A stretch of DNA of 64,000 bases from Labia minor (Eukaryota; Arthropoda; Insecta; Dermaptera; Spongiphoridae): assembly GCA_963082975.1 (NCBI GenBank), contig OY720345.1, forward strand, positions 10,442,491 to 10,506,490, in the 5' to 3' direction. The notes under the pieces were generated by a model. That model did not search any database and was not told the origin of the DNA. It worked only from the letters and a program-made list of their open reading frames with translations. How positions within the stretch are numbered: the first letter of the stretch is position 1; each line of letters begins with the position of its first letter. A program made the translations under genes and the position numbers. Positions 52,101 to 62,083 of this stretch are shown here, piece by piece.

Positions 52101-53828
52101 AATTAGCTGGAGTGTCTCCACTCGACTATCTCGCAATTTGAATTGGATTAAATAACATAATATATTATATTTAAATTAAATTTAATTAATTATAAATTAT
52201 AAATAATAAATATTAAACCAGCGCATGTTGGGTTTTTTATTGATGGCACCATGGCACGTGTTGGCGCGTGAGATTTGCAGTGTTAAAAAATTAATTCTGG
52301 TACTTTCAGCGATTCAATCAAGCTGAAATTCTATATATAGCAGTTTTATACAATTATTAATGATGTGAAAAATTATCAAACATATATCTTTATTTTTACG
52401 GTCACTTTAGAGGAAAAAAAATCAAAACGTTGTAGGTATGACCCTCTTCCGGTTGAGCTACATTTCTCAAAAGTTGATAGAAAACTATGAATTTTGAATA
52501 ATGCTCATGTACCAAATTGCATCATTCTAGCTCAAACCGTTTTTGCGTAATCTTGTCTACATACACACACACACACACACACAGACAGACAGACACACAC
52601 ACACAGAGACATTTTTCTCAACCTTAGTGAAAATGATTCAGGAACCTTCAAAACGTATAAAAACATCAAAATCTCAACATCGAAAATTTTCGTGTTCACA
52701 ATACTATCTCTGGCGAGATAGTAAAAATCTTGCAATTTATACCCACACTAGTTTTTTGTTTGCTTTTTATTAAAATGAATAAATGAATTATATTAAATGT
52801 TCAATATAAATTACAAATATAATATAATATATATATAGCTTTTAAATTGGAACACTAAAACCTTGAATTTAAGAGATTTAAATGAGAAAAAATAAATTTA
52901 TTTATTTTCACAAATTATTTTAATTGGACATTTTTCTTAATATAAATAAGAAAGAGAAGGTCACTTCACTATATATATATATTAGGTATATTCATTAAGT
53001 CTATTATATTCACGGTCATTGATAAAAACAAAAACAAATATATCTAATAGATTGACCTTAAATTAATTTATTGGGGGTCGAGTTAAATTTATTTTAATTG
53101 TGTATTAAACTTATTAATCAATTAATAGATGTCATTAAAAACCCAAATGTATTAAATTCAAAAAAATGCAATGAATCAATTAATTTTCTGATCTAAAATA
53201 ATATTATAGTTAAATTGGAAAAAAATAATTTTTTGTGGAGTTCTTTTGAATTTTAGAATATATACATATTTATATTTCACTTTTAAATTTAATATAATAT
53301 TTACAATAAAATCATTTTCAATTTATAGAAGTTTATAATATTTATATTCTTATAAATGAAAAAATCTGGAGCGTCTCCACTCGACTATCTCGCAAATTTG
53401 AATTGGATTAATTAACATATATTATATTTAAAATAAATTTAATTAATTTCTCAAAAGTTGATAGAAATCTAGGAATTTTGAATAATGCCCGTGTACCAAA
53501 TTTCATTAATCTAACTTAAACTATTTTTGCGTAATCTTGACATTTTTCTCAACCTTAGTGAAAATGACTCAGGGGCCTTCAAAACTTAAAAAAACAGAAA
53601 ATCTCGACATCAAAAATTTTGATGACCGCATTTTGGAGAGAATTAAATAAATAATAATAATTTCTTCTAAACTATTCTAAATAATAAACAAATAATAAGA
53701 AATAATTCATAATTAAATGATTTTAACACATCTTCTTTTATATTAAATAATTCAACATATATAATTAAATTATTATCAAATATTTCTACCACCTTCACCA
53801 TCACATTCCTTGCCTTTAAATAATTCAC
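34352..53828 (-). CDS. Pancreatic-type lipase with PLAT domain and long C-terminal tail (first exon missing)
   Basis: Exons (minus strand): 53790-53828, 49705-49846, 43048-43405, 40630-40849, 39653-39880, 38604-38849, 38396-38516, 36227-36497, 35898-36137, 34733-35011, 34352-34642. Phases agree and 810 residues are visible. The first exon, with start and presumed signal peptide, was not found. An acidic Gly-rich N-terminal extension precedes the lipase fold, which begins CYDRVGCFRDTGYL. The catalytic serine lies in GFSLG (exon 40630-40849), the aspartate in GLDPAGP (39653-39880) and the histidine in CNHRRA (38604-38849), so the triad is intact. Exons 38396-38516 and 36227-36497 form a PLAT/LH2 domain. 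About 270 residues of Asn/Thr/Ser-rich tail follow. Usual pancreatic lipases are about 450-550 residues. It should act on extracellular lipids (family knowledge). Introns are loaded with repeats. Confidence 0.85.
35169..35764 (+). mobile_element. Family A repeat, copy 2
   Basis: CTGGAGTGTCTCCACTTGAC start and ACTATCTC-TGAC-GAGATAGT hairpin end, with a short CA-rich microsatellite near 35630-35650. It lies in the lipase intron between exons 35898-36137 and 34733-35011. Confidence 0.85.
36590..37062 (+). mobile_element. Family B repeat with GTCY microsatellite core
   Basis: Contains GTTCGTCCGTCTGTCCGTCC near 36747, then a core with TGAACGGTTCAACGGATTTT and GATGAAATTTGGTATA. A reverse-complement relative is at 56670-56935. 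The left end (from TCATCTAAAAAGAATTTTCC) reappears inverted at about 38155-38200, right of a mariner relic. It lies in a lipase intron. Confidence 0.6.
37140..38100 (-). pseudogene. Degraded mariner transposase in lipase intron
   Basis: Minus-strand pieces in several frames: ENLDVKDLSRFGPPF and KTDPILN near 37800-37880 (N-terminal DNA-binding part), then ALYCQQLTRLDQAFE near 37400-37440 (before the second catalytic aspartate). Stops and frameshifts throughout. Terminal repeats were not identified with certainty. It lies in the intron between exons 38396-38516 and 36227-36497. Confidence 0.6.
39005..39566 (+). mobile_element. Family A repeat, copy 3
   Basis: CTGGAGTGTCTCCACTCGAC start and ACTATCTC-TGAC-GAGATAGT end. 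The microsatellite is nearly absent. It lies in the lipase intron between exons 39653-39880 and 38604-38849, ending about 87 bases from the exon. Confidence 0.85.
40029..40095. repeat. (AT)n microsatellite
   Basis: Two AT dinucleotide runs separated by a short GAAAAGAGTAG spacer, in a lipase intron. Confidence 0.9.
41106..41383 (+). mobile_element. tRNA-headed SINE, copy 1
   Basis: Head of about 75 bp reads like a tRNA gene: a TGGGTAGCGAACCTGCC A-box region, an anticodon-loop-like CCTCACAT, and the B box GGTTCAAGTCC (41164-41174). The unrelated body ends in a T run. A 10-bp duplication, AATTGAATAT, lies at 41096-41105 and 41384-41393. The head is closest to a tRNA-Val by eye. It lies in a lipase intron. 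Confidence 0.8.
42182..42588. mobile_element. hAT-type miniature element
   Basis: Ends CAGTGGTTTCCAACC and GGTTGGAAAACGCTG are inverted repeats. Flanks AAGTAATG and ATGTAATG match at seven of eight. The body is rich in GCGCCCCCC blocks near both ends. No coding capacity. Confidence 0.75.
43716..43866 (+). mobile_element. Fragment related to family B
   Basis: GGTTTCAGCCCATGGAAAAA and TTTTTTCTTAATTTAAAATA followed by GACGTCA match the tail of the family B copy at about 36990-37050. Short and diverged; it lies in the long lipase intron. Confidence 0.35.
45952..46193. mobile_element. Palindromic element (family C) with 13-bp target duplication
   Basis: The left arm starts TAAGGGAATTTTGTAAATAA; the right arm near 46100-46158 is its inverse. 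The centre is another palindrome, CAACGTTTCGATTGC facing GCAATCGAAACGTTG. A non-palindromic tail ends AAAGCTTTAATAATTTA. TCATCTTTCTTTG flanks it at 45939-45951 and 46194-46206. A shorter relative lies at 58059-58209. Confidence 0.8.
46251..46441. mobile_element. hAT-type miniature element nested in LINE remnant
   Basis: Ends CAGTGTTTCCCAAC and GTTGAGAAACACTG. An exact 8-bp duplication, CTCTAAAT, lies at 46243-46250 and 46442-46449. 191 bp, non-coding. Confidence 0.9.
47499..48049. mobile_element. MITE with about 140-bp terminal inverted repeats
   Basis: Left end AGGTAATTGTTTACAAAACG, right end the inverse (TTTTTGTAAACAATTACCT). The arms stay similar for about 140 bp, including the block TTTGCCAGTGGATTCC. 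The left arm holds an internal duplication of about 45 bp (47548-47593 and 47608-47652). ATATTA flanks both sides (47493-47498, 48050-48055). It lies in a lipase intron; no transposase. Confidence 0.8.
48871..49434 (+). mobile_element. Deleted mariner derivative, copy 1
   Basis: TA at 48869-48870 and 49435-49436. Inverted ends include GAATTTTGAATT and AAATTCACCTTTTCTTTTG. A frame near 49076 starts MDQRICIKFCVKNGI, and the 3' part ends with SAFQKCF-like sequence in disrupted frame. The transposase middle is missing. It lies in a lipase intron, about 270 bases from exon 49705-49846. Confidence 0.8.
50191..50612 (-). mobile_element. Family A repeat, copy 4 (partial, reverse)
   Basis: Runs from CACGAAAATTTTCGATGTTG to CGCGCCAACACG, in reverse of copies 1-3, with a GT-rich microsatellite near 50275-50310. 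The first part of the element (CTGGAG end) is missing. It lies in a lipase intron. Confidence 0.8.
50755..51326 (+). mobile_element. Family A repeat, copy 5
   Basis: Start TTGGAGGGTCTCCACTCGAC, hairpin end ACTATCTC-TGGC-GAGATAAT, with a (CATA)n/(CA)n/(CAGA)n microsatellite at about 51170-51210. Confidence 0.85.
52107..52722 (+). mobile_element. Family A repeat, copy 6 (longest intact)
   Basis: Start CTGGAGTGTCTCCACTCGAC, end ACTATCTC-TGGC-GAGATAGT, with the (CA)n (CAGA)n microsatellite at about 52562-52605. Confidence 0.85.
53366..53640 (+). mobile_element. Family A repeat, copy 7 (deleted)
   Basis: Start CTGGAGCGTCTCCACTCGAC. It then jumps from the AT-rich left part to CTCAAAAGTTGATAGAAATC, and the 3' hairpin is lost. 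It lies about 150 bases from the lipase exon 53790-53828. Confidence 0.75.
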
Positions 53829-54257
53829 CTGCAAAAATACAATACAAAAACCTTAAGTCTATTATTTTATATTTAAGTGATAATATAAAACAAAATTAAT
53901 AAATAATAGTAATTACTAATAAATTATTTAATTGGATATTATGATTTTGATAAAAGAAAGTGTAAGAATGAGTGAATTGCATTCAGAAGTTTGTTTTTGT
54001 TATTGACTGACAATTAGATTGTGTATCCTTTTCATCGTATAAACGAGGGGGCGCAGTCCCAGGGGGAAATCGGGGCCACATTGAAGATGTCAACTTTCCA
54101 GAACTCTCTTGAATTCCTTATTGGGTCCACCGGTTTAAAACTTTAGTCTTTCAAACTTTCCGAACCGTAAAAATTAATTTCAAATATTTTTATATATTAA
54201 AAAAATTACTATTACTTATTTAGTGATTTTATAGTACATATATCTTCCTTTTAGTAA

Positions 54258-54552
54258 ATACTTGTACTATGCTATTTCTTCTACCAGGAAAGAGAAGTGA
54301 AGTCAATGGACCATAAATATGAAGATAAGAAATTAATAACTTGGATAAATTTATAGAAAAACAAAATAAAAAGTAAAAAATCTAAGAATTATTTTTTTTA
54401 TGTTAAATACTGGAGGGATTGAAAGTATGATTTGATTAAATCACTGTAATAGCTTTAAAAAATTTATATAAAAAAAAAAAATAAATAAAAAATAAGTTTT
54501 CAAGCCCCTTATAACAAATTAGTGGTCATTTGTCTTTAATACACAAACGTTA

Positions 54553-54595
<43 letters not shown>

Positions 54596-55089
54596 ATTAA
54601 AACGTAAAGAAATATTGAAAATATTATAGTTCATTGAAAGATTTCCTAACTTTCACTTATTAGTCCGGTAAACACTATTTTATAGTTCACAGATAAATCG
54701 AAATTAAAATAAAAAATTAATTGTATCTTAAATGTATACGATATTTAATGTTAAATTGAAAAAAATAATAAAATATATATATTAAAAGTATTTTGATAGA
54801 AATTAAAATTTTACTTTCTATATAATTTAATATAAGTATATGCTAATTTAAATGAAATAAATTGAATATAAATTAAAAATATAAATTTGCAATTCAATTC
54901 CATTATATATATTTAATGATAGTTGACATGAAGATGATTATATATCAGAATAACAACATTTTATGCTTTATTCTCTGAAAAAATTTAATATTCTTGTTAA
55001 TTAATAAATAGTCAATAGTGCATAAAGTAAATAAAAATAATAATATCAATAAATAATAAATTATACTTTACATGTTTAAATGTATTAAT
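54258..55089 (+). repeat. 0.83-kb direct repeat, left copy
   Basis: Matches 63165-64000 at about 98% by eye, including a 40-bp (ATT)n tract. No coding frame and no terminal repeats seen. A SINE is inserted just past its visible end (55110). Confidence 0.85.
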
Positions 55090-55109
55090 ACTTGTTTTGT
55101 TTTAAATGT

Positions 55110-55406
55110 GAAGGCGCCATTGGGTGTGCGGGTAGCGAACCTGCCTCACATTCACATGGTCCCGGGTTCAAGTCCCGGGTCTGGCAAGGGAATTTCCCTA
55201 GCTGGGCTCTATGGGACGGAGTCAACCCAGCCTCCGGGAACAACATTGGGGAAAAGCTACTTGATAGCGCCTCCGATCAAGAAAATCAAGGTAAAGGTTG
55301 AGATGACCCGTTGTACTGATCATAGGACACCTCCTCATTGATATAACCGGCTTGATAGGCGTTGTCCTCGCGTAGGACGTACAAAGTCAGAGTTTTTTTT
55401 TTTTTT
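55110..55406 (+). mobile_element. tRNA-headed SINE, copy 2
   Basis: Same element as 41106-41383, with B box GGTTCAAGTCC and T-rich tail. An 11-bp duplication, GTTTTAAATGT, lies at 55099-55109 and 55407-55417. This copy keeps the segment CCTCGCGTAGGACGTACAAA, which copy 1 has lost. Confidence 0.85.
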
Positions 55407-56038
55407 GTTTTAAATGTTTATTTTATTTTATTTGAAATATCTTACATATGTTTAATAAAAAATGTTGGGGCAATTGCCTACCATTCCATCTTTTCGTAGT
55501 TTTATTTTCAGTTTATACTGGACAAATTAATTTAACATTTTACGTTCATTTTTTAATTAAATAAAGAGAAATAATCATATAAATATCTCTCAAATTGCAT
55601 TTAAAGATAATATGGCCTAAATTCTAATTCATCCCCATTTCATATGAATTATATTTATATTTATTTATTATTATTTATTTAAATTCTTGATTTTCTTATG
55701 AATACAGGTTTAGAAATTCCAGGTGAAGCTATTGAATAACAAGTTTTCTGGAAGCTTCCAAAGATAATCTAGTAATTATGAACAAAATATATAAACGAAT
55801 CTGGGTTATATTATTTCAAAAAATGTTAAATAAACTAAGCTATTTTTTAATTTAATTATAATTAAATAGATGATAAATATATTTATATTATGTGTATGGA
55901 TATGTAGGATGTAATTTGATTATGTAAGAGTAAAATAGGCACGTCAAAATCACATGATAATCTGATTTAAATAATCTATTTTGATTTAAGTTGGTGGCTG
56001 CATGATCTTGTATTATGTATTTTAGACGATACAATATA

Positions 56039-56660
56039 CTAGGTATGTTCAAAAGAAAAGGTGAAGTTTGAATTATTTCGAAAAAGTATTTATTTATTCA
56101 TCAATATCCATTTTGTCCCCTTCAAAGTAATTTTCCTCAGAGAAAGCACTTATGCCTGTGCTTCTTTCAATCGTTGAAGCACTTCTGAAATGCGCTTTCG
56201 GTATAGCCATTAGTTCGTTATCCGATTTCGACTTTATCTGATCAATTGTGGAAAAACGCTTTCCTTTTATTGGTCTCTTCAGTTTTGGGAATAGGAAAAA
56301 GTCGCAGGGAGCCTAATCTGGTGAATATGGTAGTTGAAGAATTATTAGAGTGTTATTTTTGGCCAAAAAATCACGAACAAGCAATGATATGTGAGCTGGT
56401 GCAATATCGTGATAAAGAATTCCTGATTTGTTTTTGAACAATTCCGATCGTTTGAGCCCTATTGCTTCACGCAAACGTTACAAAACACATAACTTCCTTG
56501 TAGTATTCCTTATTAACAGTACGACCTGTTGGCAAGAACTCCTGGTGCACCACGCCATTGTAATCGAAGAAAACAGTTAGCTAAACCTTCACATTTGATC
56601 AAACTATGTGTACTTATTTCGGTCGTTTGTACCACTTGTAAACATTTTTTTGAAATTTTT
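56039..56660 (-). mobile_element. Deleted mariner derivative, copy 2 (truncated)
   Basis: Left end CTAGGTATGTTCAAAAGAAA next to TA at 56037-56038. Coding sense is minus: the transposase C-terminal part is disrupted, with VLANRS near 56520, and the deletion junction near 56600-56640 matches the 61-kb copy. The other end is lost at about 56660, where family B sequence begins. Confidence 0.75.
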
Positions 56661-56669
56661 TGAATGAAT

Positions 56670-56935
56670 ATAAAATTAATGTTTTGTAAACAACCATTTC
56701 CGGTTTCTGGATATACACGAAAAGTTGATGAATTCATGCTATTGATACATTGAGTAAATATATCAAATTTTATAAAAATCCTTTGAGCAGTTCATGGCTA
56801 TACACACTGGACAGACGGACAGACATGATGCTAAAAATACTTTTTTCTGTTAACATATGATGCATATGATTCGTGGAGATATGTAAAAATCCCTTCCTAT
56901 CGTCGGTAAAAATAGTAAAAACTCTAAATAAAATT
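56670..56935 (-). mobile_element. Family B repeat, reverse copy
   Basis: Reverse complement of the 36.6-kb element: the CCGGAAATGG/CCGGTTTCTGG block, the ACAGACGGACAGACATGATG microsatellite core, then GATTCGTGGAGATATGTAAA and CTATCGTCGGTAAAAATAGT. Confidence 0.6.
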
Positions 56936-58058
56936 ATTTATTAAAAAATAAATTTCGAAACACAGGAAATTTTCTTAAAAAAAAGGAGAAAAGTGTCCTA
57001 GTCGTACCATTGAAGAAATCTAAGAATTTTTTTTTACTTATTCAATTATAATACAAACATAATTCTTTGTTGTTTTTCTAGCCCCAACATACAAATCATA
57101 TAACTAGATTCTAGATTTTGAGCACTTGATCATTTTCTTCTCGGTTCTCTTTTAAACAAAACTCATCAAGTTTTAACCGATAAATATTAAAGCTGGCTTT
57201 ATTGTATTGTATATAAACATTATGATAAATGTTAGATTTAAGTTTTGTGTATTACATAATTTATTGTTGGTGTTTTGTAGTTGTAAAGTCTTTTCGAGAT
57301 CAGAAACCACTATAAATAAATAAATATTATTTTTCTAAGTTTCGTTAGGCCCATTTTCTAAGAAAAATCCCTAAAAAAAACATTTCGTCTAGTATAGTAA
57401 TCCATATTATTAATATATTAATTAATAATTAAAAAAATTAATATTTTGCAAGAAGAAAAAGTATTTCTTTTCTCTTACCCCCACTCCTTTGCCTCCCCTA
57501 CCTTCAATTTATGTTTACAATTCAACTTTCTGATGATGACAGCATTGTAGGTATTATTTCAACATCATCCGTGAAAACTACATACTTCCTATAAGTAAAA
57601 TAAATATATTTATTTATAATATAAAATTAATTTAAATTTCCAATATTTCAAAGCGTATTATATAACTCATCTTTAAGTAGGATAAACAATACTTTTATGC
57701 TGGTCTATTTAATATATTTAATTAATATAATAGTACTTAATATATTAGTACTTTGATTTGAAATTTTGTTTTTTTTTTAATATATTTTAATTTTATATTA
57801 ATAAAGGATTAAATATAACTTCATTTATACTATGATATACCATTATAATCTCGTAACGCAGAGAAAAATGATTTTGATAAAATTAACCAGTAACACAAAC
57901 ACACACACACACACACAATTTTGAAAAGATATTTTAATTTTAAAAAATATTAATTATTTTTTTTTAAAGATAAAATTGATCTTAAAATCTAATAAATCAA
58001 TATTATTAATAAGAATAATAATTAAAAAAAAATATAATTTCATGTTGATTTATATTTG
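56936..58058. other. Intergenic DNA, no gene supported
   Basis: Mostly AT-rich. A minus-strand AG acceptor near 57590 followed by a short open stretch (about 22 codons) to a stop could be a last exon, but nothing upstream supports it. A (CA)n run lies at about 57898-57917. Confidence 0.4.
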
Positions 58059-58209
58059 TAAGGGAATTTTGTAAATAAAACCACATATTGATATTTGTTA
58101 TTGTAAATTTATTCAAAAAATACATATTTTTTTTTTTTGTATTTTTTGAATAAATTTAAATAAATAAATAAATAAATAAAAACAACCATCAAAGCTTTAA
58201 TAATTTAAT
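58059..58209. mobile_element. Palindromic element (family C), short copy with 11-bp duplication
   Basis: Starts TAAGGGAATTTTGTAAATAA and ends AAAGCTTTAATAATTTA like the 46-kb copy, but lacks the central palindrome and part of the right arm. ATTTATATTTG flanks it at 58048-58058 and 58210-58220. Confidence 0.8.
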
Positions 58210-58918
58210 ATTTATATTTGCTTTATATTACTCAATTTTCTAGATGTGTGTATGGATATTAATTTTATAAATAAAAACAAAAAAAAAAAATAATAATTCA
58301 ATGGATGCCCAAGCAGGAAAAAGTGGGATATTTCCCGGACAGGTATGCATGATTAATATCGAAAACTAAAATTAAAAAAAAATTGTTGCAATAGACATGA
58401 AATAATAATAAATAAAATTGATACAATTTATACAAATGAATTTGAATAGCAAAAGGAAAAATATGAAGAGATATGTAATTAATAAAAAAAATCATTAATA
58501 TGGTTAATGACAAAAGAATAACTAAATTTCAAAATTATCACACAAAAAACAATTATGATTATTATTATTGGACTGAGTGAGTGGGTTTTTTATTCAAAGT
58601 TATTGGTTAAAAAATGTAAAATATAGTATTGAAATAATTATTTATTTTATGAAAAATATTTAAATGAATCAAGATATATATATATAATATTACATAGAAT
58701 AATTAGAAAGTGAAATATATATAATTATTATTAATAGATAATGTGAAAGGTTATAGAAAGTGTCCTATTCTATTTATTGGAGCACCTTTAGAATTAATTT
58801 AATTTCTTTGAAAATTTGCAAAAATTTCCCTTTTTTCAATTTTTGTCATAAAAATTGCTTAAAAAAATAAATAAATAACTATTTAAATAAACTACTTTCT
58901 GCTCTCCTTCCAAAAAAT

Positions 58919-59382
58919 CTGGAGTGTCTCCACTCGACTATCTCGCAATTTGATTTGGATTAAATAACATAATATATTATATTTAAATTAAATTTAGTTA
59001 ATTATAAATTATAAATTTAAATTAATAAATAATTTTATTAAACCAGCCCGTGTTTGGCTATTTGTAAAAGGCACCACGTCACCTGCTGGCGCGTGATTTG
59101 CAGTTTTAAAAAATTAATTCCGCTATTTTCAGCGATTCAATCAAGCTGAAATTCTATATATAGCAGTTTTATACAATTTTTAATCATATGAAAAACTATC
59201 AAATATATATCTTTATTTTTACGGTCACTTTAGAGGAAAAAAAATCAAAACGTTGTAGGCGATGACCCTCTTCCAGTTGAGCTACATTTCTCAAAAGTTG
59301 ATAGAAAACTACGAATTTTGAATAATGCCCGTATACCAAATTTCATTATTCTAGCTCAAACCGTTTTTGCGTAATCTTGTCT

Positions 59383-59415
<33 letters not shown>

Positions 59416-59545
59416 TATATAAATATATATATATATATATATACAGACAGACATTTTTCTCAACCTTAGTGAAAATGACTCAGGGACCTTCAAAACGTAT
59501 AAAAAATTAAAATCTCGTCATCGAAAATTTTCGTGAGAAATAATA
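58919..59545 (+). mobile_element. Family A repeat, copy 8
   Basis: Start CTGGAGTGTCTCCACTCGAC, (CATA)n(CA)n(TA)n(CAGA)n microsatellite at about 59388-59450. The final hairpin is mutated and shortened (CGTGAGAAATAATAAAA). Confidence 0.8.
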
Positions 59546-60189
59546 AAAAAGATTTTATAAATATAATTTTTACTTCCTCTTATATATATATATATTATAG
59601 TAAGGGTAAGAATTGCGATAGGGGAACAGTTTGAATTCGAATATAAAATTCATTTCCGTATTTTGAGGTAATCTCTAAGTGCATAAATGCCTAATTTTTT
59701 AAATGGCTTTCTAAAAAGTACTTTTAGTTTTTTTTATTTTAGATAACAAATACTCTCCTAATAATGATAATGTTACTATGTGATTAAATTTCAATAAAAA
59801 ACTATAAACGAACATCACAAGAAAATTGCAAAAGAATGTAAAATGTAGATAAATAAATTTGGTATGTTACTCGCACCACAGAATTTGATTATTACATTAT
59901 TATTACATTATTATTATTATTATTATTATAGTTTCGTAATGTATAATAATTAATATTATTTGGAAATTATTTTAAAAATGAATAAATGGTAAATTATATT
60001 TCTTCCCTCTGTCTTTAATGTCTGGCCTATATTAATAATAAAAAAAAGAACAAGTAAAAGAAAAAGAAAATAGAGTGAAATTGTCCTAGATAAAAAAGTA
60101 AAAGGTTTAGTTAAGATTTATAAATAAAATAATTTATTAAGGGAATGATAAATGATCTATTTCACTTTTTAAATAAGAATGTTTTTGTG

Positions 60190-60307
60190 ATCTAGCGAGA
60201 TAGAGTATTGCGATCACGAAAATTTTCGATGTTGAGATTTTGATGTTTTTATACGTTTTGAAGGTTCCTGAATAATTTTCACTAAGGTTAAGAAAAATGT
60301 CTGTCTG

Positions 60308-60360
<53 letters not shown>

Positions 60361-60820
60361 AATGCATGTATGAAGACAAGATTACTCAAAAACGGTTTGA
60401 AATTTGGTATACGGGCATTATTCAAAATTCGTAGTTTTCTATCAACTTTTGAGAAATGTAGCTCAACCGGAAGAGGGTCATTACCTACAACTTTTTGATT
60501 TTTTTTCTTCTAAAGTGACCGTAAAAATAAAGATATATGTTTGATAATTTTTCACATGATTAATAATTGTATAAAACTGCTATATATAGAATTTCAGCTT
60601 GATTGAATCGCTGAAAGTACCAGAATTAATTTTTTAACACTGCAAATCTCACGCGCCAACACGTGACGTGGTGCCATCAACAAAAAGCCAAACATGCGCT
60701 GGTTTAATATTTATTATTTATTATTTATAATTTATAATTAATTAAATTTAATTTAAATATAATATATTATGTTATTTAATCCAATTCAAATTGCGAGATA
60801 GTCGAGTGGAGACACTCCAG
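60190..60820 (-). mobile_element. Family A repeat, copy 9 (reverse)
   Basis: Reverse orientation: begins near AGCGAGATAGAGTATTGCG, GT/CT microsatellite at about 60300-60358, and ends GTCGAGTGGAGACACTCCAG. Confidence 0.85.
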
Positions 60821-61256
60821 TTTATTTAATTAAAATATATAGATTGATTATTTATAGTAGTAGGAGTAGTAGTATATGAACAATATTGTTTGTTCTAATA
60901 AAAATAACTATATACATTTATAGAATATGGGTGGGTGAGGCGGGTAGAAAAATTTTAAATGAAAGGAAACTTATTTTACAATTATTGTTTACAATTCGTA
61001 TTAATTAATATAAATTGGCCAAGTGGGAGGAGGATATGCGTACAAATTTTAGCCTGCACTCCCTCTAATTTATATTATCTAAGAAAATAGTATCATCATT
61101 TCCTTTTATTAATTCAATAATAATTATAATAATAATATATTATAAGAAATTAATAATACACATTTATTGATTGGATTGTATACATTGGGCTTTTTGTCAC
61201 AAATATTGATATTATTTTGCTATTATAATTATTATTTATATTTATAGATAAATATA

Positions 61257-62083
61257 CGAGGTCTCTTCAAAAGAAAAGGTGAATTTTGAATTTTCGTGGA
61301 CTGTGTACATTCGATTATCGAAATTTTTTTTTTGTTATGTTGGTACACATATGTTTCTCATATGTTGACATTATCAGCCGTTTCGGATTAGTAGTTTGTT
61401 TTTGACAATTGAAACGTTTTTCTGTGTTCTTCGATTTTTTACATAAAAAAAATAGATCAAAGAATCTATATTAAAAATGAAATAAAGTGCTCCAACGCAC
61501 ATAAAATGTTGACTGTGACATTCGGCGAGTCTTCCTTGTTTCAAAAAAATGTTTACAAGTGGTACAAACGACCGAAATAAGTACGCATAGTTTGATCAAA
61601 TGTGAAGGTTTAGCTGACTGTTTTCTTGGTGTGGTGCATCAGGAGTTCTTGCCAACAGGTCGTACTGTTAATAAAGGAATTCTACAAGGAAGTTATGTGT
61701 TATGCAACGTTTGCGTGAAGGGCTTAAACGATCGGAATTGTAGAAAAACAAATCATGGATAATTCACCAGCTCTCACTTCTTTGGTCAAAAACAACACCG
61801 TAATCATGCATCAACCACCGTATCCACCAGATTTGGCTCCCTGCGACTTTTTCCTATTCCCAAAAATGAAGAGACCAAAGAAAGGAAAGCGTTTTGCCAC
61901 AATTAATGAGAGAAAGTCGGAATCGAAGATGGAGATAACAAAAAGCGCATTTCAGAAGTGCTTCGTCGATTGGAAGAAGGGGCGGAATTACTTTGAAGGG
62001 GACACAATGTATATTAATGAATAAATAAATATAATACTTTTCGAAATAATTCAAAATTCACCTTTTCTTTCGAACCAACCTCG
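61257..62083 (+). mobile_element. Deleted mariner derivative, copy 3 (both ends present)
   Basis: TA at 61255-61256 and 62084-62085; ends CGAGGTCTCTTCAAAAGAAA and the inverse of CGAGGTTGGTTCGAAAGAAA. 827 bp, against about 1.28 kb for intact mariners. The N-terminal part is frameshifted. The C-terminal part (61755-62024) keeps PPYPPDLAPCDFFLFPKMKR and SAFQKCFVDWKK, including the third catalytic Asp. The central domain is deleted. Confidence 0.85.

Noticed and set aside
52543-52773. Short frames with His-Thr repeats around the CA microsatellites
   Set aside because: They are translations of the microsatellite inside family A copies, not genes.
57535-57600. Possible minus-strand last exon reading about 22 codons after an AG
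   Set aside because: No matching upstream exon, no homology recognised, and random short open stretches are common here.
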